A stretch of 64,000 nucleotides of DNA, from contig CAXXSX010000002.1 of the NCBI GenBank assembly GCA_963677165.2, positions 3,968,001 to 4,032,000 on the forward strand, in the 5' to 3' direction. Position numbers and translations under genes: made by a program. This document shows, piece by piece, positions 58,698-64,000 of this stretch. The stretch's first letter is position 1. Each line of letters opens with the position of its first letter. This DNA comes from JAFGXT01 sp963677165. Lineage in GTDB: Bacteria > Verrucomicrobiota > Lentisphaeria > Victivallales > SZUA-371. Below the pieces are notes generated by a model, which did not search any database, was not told where the DNA came from, and saw nothing but the letters and a program-made list of their open reading frames with translations.

Positions 58698-59987
58698 ATG
58701 GAAAATGAAATGGGAATGATCAAAAAGCGCGAAAGGTGGCGTTGGCTTTTAGTTGCTATATTATGCTGGGTCATCAGTATGTATAGTTCTGATGTGGGTC
58801 TACGTAGTGTGTTGCTTGGATTGGGCATGTATTTTAATGTTGTCCTTATTGAGAAGTACGTTTCTAAGCAAAAATACGATTGTTTTATTGTTCGTCTTCT
58901 TTCTGCTGCAGCATTTATGCTTCCTTCTGTTGGTGTAACTTTGCTTTTACTTAATCACTATTCGCCGAAAGATTTGAATGGAACGAAAACAATCCTGCTT
59001 TTATCTCCAATCATTTATGGGACGATGTTTTATCTGGGCGTATATATTTCCGAAAAATTGAAGAGTCCCAGTTGGCTGTCATTTCTAATTATTCTGCTGT
59101 TCATGTATGGGGCGGGAGTTTTTAGATTGTCAGGCTTGTTGAAATATCCTGAACTATATGCCTTTACCTTTACTTCTGCTTTTGGATTGGTGTCAATGCT
59201 TACCTGTATTGTTTGCGGGGGATTATTCTTGAGAACAATGAATGTTACTGCTTTTTCCGGCTTAATGGTGGTGGGTTTTGTAATTGGATTTTTTTGCAAC
59301 AGTAGTTATGGAATGTCATATCGGAGGTTCGTTTTTGAAGTGGACAAACATCACCCGGAAATTCTGAAAAAAATGAACTACACTCTTGCCGTAAAGGATT
59401 CGGACGATAAGAATGATTTGTTGTTTATATTCAATAATGCTGGATTTATAAGTGATAACTTTAAAATAAAGAATGACAACATTTACAATAAGACTACGGA
59501 TCGGAAAGTCGCGAAGTTGATATCTGAGCGCAAAGATTGTCACTTGGTGATTGACTTAGATTGGGAGTTGAAATTTGATCGTGAATTGAGCAGGATCTAT
59601 CTTAAAAATCGCAAAGACAAGAGAAATATATCAATCGCTAACGGTCATAGTCCATCCTATGCCGAAGACATTAAAAGAATCTTTTATATAAATGATGGAA
59701 AAGTATACAGTAGAAATTTGTCCGGCAAGGATGAAGTTTTCTACTGCATGATAGACCAACCAGGAAAAGGGAACTGGCATTCTTTTTCATTTGTTTCTCC
59801 AGATGGTAAATACCTCTTATATGATGGGCCTCATATGCCTTTTGCCGGGGTTTCTATAATGGCTGTACTTCAATTATCATCAGGTAAAAGTCATTTGATT
59901 CCAAGAGAATATCTATGGGAAACTTCGCGCTTTGCCTTAAAAGCCTGGTTAAATAATAAATTGTTAAACCAGGAGGTAAGGCAATAA
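58698..59987 (+). CDS. Membrane protein, tandem paralogue 2
   Basis: A 429-residue protein, the same length as the gene 21 bases upstream. The membrane half is highly similar ('RSVLLGLGMYFNVV', 'LLLSPIIYGTMFYLGVYISE', 'TSAFGLVSMLTCIVCGGLF'), and the C-terminal propeller-like part repeats 'RIFYINDGKVYSRNLSGKDE'. A ~40-base DNA stretch around 58374-58420 is repeated nearly letter for letter at 59668-59714, which argues for recent duplication or gene conversion. Its ribosome site is weak, so translation may be coupled to the upstream copy. Function unknown. Confidence 0.7.
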   Translation: MENEMGMIKKRERWRWLLVAILCWVISMYSSDVGLRSVLLGLGMYFNVVLIEKYVSKQKYDCFIVRLLSAAAFMLPSVGVTLLLLNHYSPKDLNGTKTILLLSPIIYGTMFYLGVYISEKLKSPSWLSFLIILLFMYGAGVFRLSGLLKYPELYAFTFTSAFGLVSMLTCIVCGGLFLRTMNVTAFSGLMVVGFVIGFFCNSSYGMSYRRFVFEVDKHHPEILKKMNYTLAVKDSDDKNDLLFIFNNAGFISDNFKIKNDNIYNKTTDRKVAKLISERKDCHLVIDLDWELKFDRELSRIYLKNRKDKRNISIANGHSPSYAEDIKRIFYINDGKVYSRNLSGKDEVFYCMIDQPGKGNWHSFSFVSPDGKYLLYDGPHMPFAGVSIMAVLQLSSGKSHLIPREYLWETSRFALKAWLNNKLLNQEVRQ

Positions 59988-59990
59988 AGT

Positions 59991-60019
59991 TTGTTTTTGT
60001 CTGATGAATGAGTTATAAT
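59991..60019 (+). promoter_or_regulatory. Near-consensus sigma-70 promoter
   Basis: -35 TTGTTT (59991-59996), a 17-base spacer, and -10 TATAAT (60014-60019). It is 42 bases upstream of the mini-lipopeptide start, with AGGAGG between. It would drive the peptide, methyltransferase and radical-SAM genes independently of the paralogue pair. Confidence 0.75.
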
Positions 60020-60061
60020 AAGAAAAATTCGTGTAAACAAACGAAGAAGAGGAGGCGAAAA

Positions 60062-60139
60062 ATGAATTTAAAATCAATTATTATTACCGTTGCGTTAGTA
60101 TCCGTTTTCTTTATTGCTGCAGGTTGCGGACCTATTTAG
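60062..60139 (+). CDS. 25-residue lipoprotein-like peptide
   Basis: A 25-residue ORF with AGGAGG 6 bases upstream. The sequence is a short basic start (MNLKS), a 15-residue hydrophobic core and the lipobox-like IAAGC, then only GPI before the stop. If cleaved and lipidated, it would leave a diacyl-Cys-Gly-Pro-Ile. This resembles entericidin-type mini-lipoproteins or precursors of lipoprotein-derived signal peptides. It ends one base before the methyltransferase ATG. It could also be a leader peptide that couples translation to the next gene. Its product has not been seen and is not confirmed. Confidence 0.6.
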   Translation: MNLKSIIITVALVSVFFIAAGCGPI

Positions 60140-60140
60140 G

Positions 60141-60998
60141 ATGAATCGGTATCTTTCCTGTCTACGATTAAATTGGCAGATGTTAAAAAATGTTATCGGT
60201 AATCGCTGGCTCACTCAAGAACAGTATGAGGCGAGTTATGATGCATTGGCGCATAACTATAACGGAAATTGGCTACTGCATTTAAAATCCGTCACCGATC
60301 AAATGTTGGTAATATTACCGGATGACATGTCCGGGATCATTTTGGACCTTGGCTGTGGAACCGGATATTCTACCGCAAAACTGGAGAAGAAATATCCGCA
60401 TTGCGGTATTAAGGCTGTTGATCTCTCAGAACAGATGTTGAACCAGGCGCGGGCAATTTGTGACCGCGCCGAATTTATTCATGCCGATATGCTTGATTTT
60501 CTGTCAAACCGACCGGACAGTTCCGTTGATATGGTGGTTTCTGCCTGGGCGGTGGGCTATTCGAACCCGTCAAAGATATTTGAGGCGAGTCAAAGAGTTC
60601 TGAAGCCTGGAGGAACGTTGGCGTTTGTGGTCAATTTTGCAGATACGATGGCTCCGGTATTTTATGCTTTCCGGCATGCAATGGCACATTTCCCTGAGCA
60701 TGTACGGTGTGCATTAAAGGTGAATTATCCCGTAAAATGGCAGAGGCTGGAAAAAACGCTGATGAAGTATGGTTTTCAAACCCAATTCCATAAGGATGGC
60801 AGAATTCCAGTGGCTCAACCGGATGAAGAAAATTTTAATCTTGACTGGCTACTGCGTACCGGGGTTCTTGCAGGGTTTGATACCGTTCTGCCTTTGAAAG
60901 ATAATAAAGAAATCGCGGAGTTTTTTATGCAGAAGATGCTGGAGCACGGAGAACCTTTGACTCATCATTATATCATTTACAAGGGAGTGAAAAAGTGA
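60141..60998 (+). CDS. SAM-dependent methyltransferase (class I)
   Basis: The start is ATG 60141 (MNRYLSCLRLNWQM), one base after the mini-peptide stop; a frame opening at 60114 is not supported. The 285-residue protein has the class I SAM fold: 'SGIILDLGCGTGYSTAKLE' (motif I), 'IKAVDLSEQMLNQA' (acidic ribose contact), 'HADMLDFL', and 'GGTLAFVVNF'. It resembles the UbiE/BioC-type small-molecule methyltransferases. It overlaps the radical-SAM start (GTGA) by 4 bases. Its substrate is unknown; the two neighbours suggest a shared modification pathway. Confidence 0.88.
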   Translation: MNRYLSCLRLNWQMLKNVIGNRWLTQEQYEASYDALAHNYNGNWLLHLKSVTDQMLVILPDDMSGIILDLGCGTGYSTAKLEKKYPHCGIKAVDLSEQMLNQARAICDRAEFIHADMLDFLSNRPDSSVDMVVSAWAVGYSNPSKIFEASQRVLKPGGTLAFVVNFADTMAPVFYAFRHAMAHFPEHVRCALKVNYPVKWQRLEKTLMKYGFQTQFHKDGRIPVAQPDEENFNLDWLLRTGVLAGFDTVLPLKDNKEIAEFFMQKMLEHGEPLTHHYIIYKGVKK

Positions 60999-62275
60999 GC
61001 TCTCAATTAAGTGAATTGTTGCGAATTGCCCTGAATCGTCAGGTTACACAAGTTCCCTTGCTAGTAATGAAAGAGCTACGCAAAAAAGGCATTAACCGGG
61101 TGCCGAACGGTTCCGGCGGCGGCATAAAAAACACCTTTAATATGCTGAAATTTGCCCGTCACTGGCTGAAGGGGGAAAGACTTACAAAACACGATGGTCA
61201 GTGGGTGCTTAACTCATTTTTCCCTCCTTTTCCGTCTCTTGCCTATAACCGTATGTTTGAGAATATGTTGAGTGGTCGCAAATTCAGTCCGGTATCCGCG
61301 TTTCTTGCCGTCACAGGTGATTGTCCATTTGATTGTGTCTATTGCAGTGCGAAAAATCGGGCTAAAATCAATTATTCCACGGATCAATTGAAAGATATCA
61401 TCAAGCAATTATATGCTAATGGCTTGAGTATACTGGGGCTTACAGGCGGTGAACCGATGCTACGTAAGGATCTGTGTGATATCATTCGTTATGCTACGGA
61501 GAAAGGGATAACCACAATTCTCTTTACTTCGGGCTATAAACTTGATGATGACATGGCGAAGCACTTGAAAGCCTCCGGACTCTGGTCTGCTTGTATGAGT
61601 CTGGATTCTACCGTGCCGGAAGAGTTTAACAAGATGCGTAACAGTGAAAATGCCTATTCCACCGCTGTAGACGCCTTGCGTTGCGCAAAAGCCGCCGGAC
61701 TATATACGATGATTGGAGCAGTTGCTCATTCAAAATTTATTAAATCAAGACGCCATGAAGAGTTGTATCGTTTTGCCGTCAGTAATAAAATTGATGAGTT
61801 GCGTTTTGTTGAGCCGATGCCTTGCGGAAAACTTACGAAGAATCCAGAAAATTTTTTATTGAGTTCGGACGATATCAAAGCAATTCGTGCTTTTCATGTA
61901 AAGATGAATCAGGGCAGGGGGTATACCAAGGTATGCGCTTTTAATCACGTGGAAGGTCCGGATATGCTTGGCTGTGGAGCCGGAACTCAGCATCTGTATA
62001 TCGACTCAGGAGGAGAAGTATGTCCATGTGATTTTACCCCGATGAGTTTTGGTAATATTCTCAATGAATCTTTTGTCGATATCTGGAGCAGAATGACATC
62101 TGCTATGGTTATGCCAAGACGTCACTGTTTTATCCAGAAAAATCATGAAGAAATAAACAATCTTATTGAACAGACTGATTCTTATCCTCTGGAGGCAAAA
62201 GACAGCTGTTCGCTATGCAAGAAGATTGGTCATGATGATTATCCTGATTACTTTAAAACCGTAAACCAGAATTAG
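60995..62275 (+). CDS. Radical-SAM enzyme with SPASM-like C-terminal cysteines
   Basis: A 426-residue protein starting at GTG 60995 inside the methyltransferase stop, with AAGGGAG upstream. The radical-SAM cluster motif C-x3-C-x2-C is in 'TGDCPFDCVYCSAKN', followed by 'LTGGEPMLRKDL' and the SAM contact 'TILFTSGYKL'. A SPASM-like C-terminus includes 'GCGAGTQHLYID', 'GEVCPCDF' and 'SCSLCKK', sites for one or two extra Fe-S clusters. Such enzymes modify peptides or cofactors. It is tightly coupled to the methyltransferase and follows a 25-residue peptide gene. Its substrate is not known. Confidence 0.9.
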   Translation: MSSQLSELLRIALNRQVTQVPLLVMKELRKKGINRVPNGSGGGIKNTFNMLKFARHWLKGERLTKHDGQWVLNSFFPPFPSLAYNRMFENMLSGRKFSPVSAFLAVTGDCPFDCVYCSAKNRAKINYSTDQLKDIIKQLYANGLSILGLTGGEPMLRKDLCDIIRYATEKGITTILFTSGYKLDDDMAKHLKASGLWSACMSLDSTVPEEFNKMRNSENAYSTAVDALRCAKAAGLYTMIGAVAHSKFIKSRRHEELYRFAVSNKIDELRFVEPMPCGKLTKNPENFLLSSDDIKAIRAFHVKMNQGRGYTKVCAFNHVEGPDMLGCGAGTQHLYIDSGGEVCPCDFTPMSFGNILNESFVDIWSRMTSAMVMPRRHCFIQKNHEEINNLIEQTDSYPLEAKDSCSLCKKIGHDDYPDYFKTVNQN

Positions 62276-62280
62276 AGAGT

Positions 62281-64000
62281 CTATTCAACCGGTTCATTGG
62301 TTGCCTTGCCGGCGATTAACTCGGCAATAGTACTCGTTAATCCAACCGGGAAGGAATAGCGGATGCCGTCTTTCGCGCGGTAGGCCTGTTCCCAATTTTT
62401 CTGTTGTTTGATAAAATAATTCAGATCGATCATGTCGATTGAATATTCCCGGGAGAGTTTGCGGATTGCTTTGATGAATTCCTCATCGTATTCACTTGCG
62501 TTCAGCGAAGGTATCGGCGTGCAGAGCATAATACGTTTAATCGCAGGATTTGCCCGTAGAGTTTGAATGAGCGCCGCAAGGTAACGTTTCCGGTTTCTTA
62601 TTGGAAGTCCCAGTTGCGAATCGTTTATCGATGGGATAATTACTGCCGTATCACAATCTGATTTGCCATTCAACGCGATGATATCAGTCAGCGTTTTCCG
62701 GGCCGACATAATATCATCCGGTTCGCGTTCAACAAACTTCAAGTCCGCCTGATTTTCTCCAAAACGCTGTTCGAAGGCGTCCTTCAGTCCATAGTCCGAT
62801 TCAGCAATAACCAGAACTTTTCCGGTTGGCATAAGCTGTTCAGAAATTATTTCCGGCAGTGACCATTTGCGTAATTCTGCCAAAGTCGGACGGTGCAGGA
62901 TTGGGACGACCTGGTTGCCATTGTCATCGATCAGACCATTTTCGCCGCTTCGCAAGCCGGAACATTGTTCCAGAGGAATGAATTTTACTTGCCGACGTGA
63001 GAAGATTAGTCCGGGCAGTAATAATTCGTATTTTACGGTCGCGCCGGATTTCAGTTTTGCTCCGTCAAGAGATATCTTTTCTTTGAACATTCCGGCAGGT
63101 TGGAACTTTGCGGCGCTAACTTTGCTTCTGGCTTCAAGCTGTATCGTTCTGGAACCGGTGGAGAAGATAGAGTCAGCGGCTTTCGATTGGTTTTTACCGT
63201 CTACGGCTGTTTTGAGAATTGCGTCGGTTTTGAACGGCAAATATGAAACAGCTTCTACGTACATATTCAGTGTTTCATCATCATAGAGCAGTTCCGGTAA
63301 CCATAAATTTAGCGCCATTTCCGGTTCAATGTCTTCATCTTCGCGGTTGCGTGGAGGAAATATTACTGTCATATCGGCGTAATTTCCCGCAGCGTCTTTT
63401 AGAACAATCTTATCTGAATTGTCGTTTTGCAGAATAAACTGTGCGTGTTTTCCTGTTGCGGACTTCCGGCTGTTCAGTTCCCATATAAAACTGCCGGTTG
63501 ATTTTACTGTGCACGATTCTACGCGCCGACTGATATCCTTTCCTGTGAACAGTTTAAAGTTGTTGTCTCTTTCCACTAACGGATAGTTTTTATCATCGCT
63601 TCCTGTCAGCGATGTTGCGATCATTGCATAACCTGGAGCAAAGGACTTTTCATCGATAATTTCCCAATTCTCAGAACCTGGTTTTTTCCAAGCGGCAACA
63701 GCATATGTTGGAACGCGGTTTTTGTGATAGTAAAATTCAAACTTATGCAGTCCCGGTTCAAGCTTGATTTTGCCGGAGTGCTCCCAGGAATCATGGGTGG
63801 CATGTTCTCCGAACCATTTTATCACAAATTTATCGTCAATGCGGATGAAACAAGAGCTGCTGCCCTGAACCGCAAAAGTATATTCACCGGCATTTTGCTT
63901 TGTAATGGGGAGCGTTCCAAAAAAGCAGGCAGCATAACTGTTGCGGCGTTGAAAAGGGATCGGAGCCAGATTCGTGGAGGCGACTGCTTTTATACCAGCT
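62281..64000 (-). CDS. PA14-like / SGNH-type hydrolase-like protein (partial, 5' end outside window)
   Basis: The frame is open to the right edge (573 codons seen), so the ATG-like GTG at 63825 is internal. The part from about 63700 upward is PA14-like ('GEYTFAVQGSSSCFIRIDD', 'KIKLEPGLHKFEFYYHKN'), a carbohydrate-binding lectin fold. A beta-rich middle region lacks motifs. The C-terminal ~170 residues fit a degenerate SGNH/GDSL hydrolase: 'VLVIAESDYG' at the nucleophile position, 'IIPSINDSQLGLP' at the G-x-N-D position and 'IDMIDLNYFI' before a late segment lacking a clear D-x-x-H. It is probably secreted and acts on polysaccharide esters. Its activity is doubtful. Confidence 0.7.
   Translation of the reverse strand, partial: AGIKAVASTNLAPIPFQRRNSYAACFFGTLPITKQNAGEYTFAVQGSSSCFIRIDDKFVIKWFGEHATHDSWEHSGKIKLEPGLHKFEFYYHKNRVPTYAVAAWKKPGSENWEIIDEKSFAPGYAMIATSLTGSDDKNYPLVERDNNFKLFTGKDISRRVESCTVKSTGSFIWELNSRKSATGKHAQFILQNDNSDKIVLKDAAGNYADMTVIFPPRNREDEDIEPEMALNLWLPELLYDDETLNMYVEAVSYLPFKTDAILKTAVDGKNQSKAADSIFSTGSRTIQLEARSKVSAAKFQPAGMFKEKISLDGAKLKSGATVKYELLLPGLIFSRRQVKFIPLEQCSGLRSGENGLIDDNGNQVVPILHRPTLAELRKWSLPEIISEQLMPTGKVLVIAESDYGLKDAFEQRFGENQADLKFVEREPDDIMSARKTLTDIIALNGKSDCDTAVIIPSINDSQLGLPIRNRKRYLAALIQTLRANPAIKRIMLCTPIPSLNASEYDEEFIKAIRKLSREYSIDMIDLNYFIKQQKNWEQAYRAKDGIRYSFPVGLTSTIAELIAGKATNEPVE

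Overview
The window looks like chromosomal DNA from a member of the PVC group (Planctomycetes-Verrucomicrobia-Chlamydiae), most probably Lentisphaerota or a close relative. This is an inference. It rests on a secreted-enzyme locus that pairs a LacI-type regulator with a pseudopilin bearing the FTLIELLVVIAIIAILAA N-terminus, a giant Ser/Thr kinase fused to a sulfatase-modifying-factor-like domain, a PA14/SGNH-type secreted enzyme, and many secreted or membrane proteins of no known family. No rRNA or ribosomal protein gene is present to confirm it. Both edges cut genes: a glycoside hydrolase on the left and a PA14/SGNH-like protein on the right.

Region 1 (1-10.7 kb): glycoside hydrolase, pseudopilin and LacI-type regulator on the minus strand, with two matching operators upstream. 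A secreted protein diverges from the regulator. Then come a Qnr-like pentapeptide-repeat protein, two envelope proteins, a TIM-barrel sugar isomerase, an Asp-rich mini-protein beside an ornithine-decarboxylase-type enzyme, and a sigma-54 activator whose receiver lacks the phospho-acceptor Asp. Region 2 (10.9-18.1 kb): a GntR-type regulator, ABC ATPase and permease operon with a near-ideal operator, then an unknown gene, a TrpF-like isomerase, coaX and manC. Region 3 (18.3-24.2 kb): a type IV pilus or type II secretion motor cluster (two PilB-type ATPases, PilT, PilC) ending in a strong terminator.

Region 4 (24.4-48.3 kb) begins at a tRNA-Thr gene and looks like a genomic island dense in defence and regulatory genes. 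It holds a WYL regulator, an ADP-ribosylglycohydrolase, a dual-specificity phosphatase, a small HTH protein sharing a repeated palindromic operator with an ankyrin protein, a type IIG-like restriction-modification pair in AT-rich DNA, a Cas4-like nuclease fused to a DEDD exonuclease (DUF2779-type), the kinase/CsgG-like/FGE-like giant, several unknown genes, an M28 peptidase, and a three-gene McrBC locus led by a double HARE-HTH protein. No integrase or transposase was seen.

Region 5 (49-64 kb): a metal-dependent amidohydrolase; a triad of ATP-grasp ligase, 7TM protein with an inactive transglutaminase domain and retropepsin-like lipoprotein; an EF-hand membrane protein; a tandem pair of 429-residue membrane paralogues; and a compact operon of a 25-residue lipoprotein-like peptide, a SAM methyltransferase and a radical-SAM enzyme behind a consensus promoter.

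The best candidates for something undescribed are the WYL/ADP-ribosylglycohydrolase/phosphatase/HTH/ankyrin locus with its duplicated operator (24.9-30.0 kb), and the mini-lipopeptide/methyltransferase/radical-SAM operon (60.0-62.3 kb). All assignments come from reading the sequence; no database search was run.
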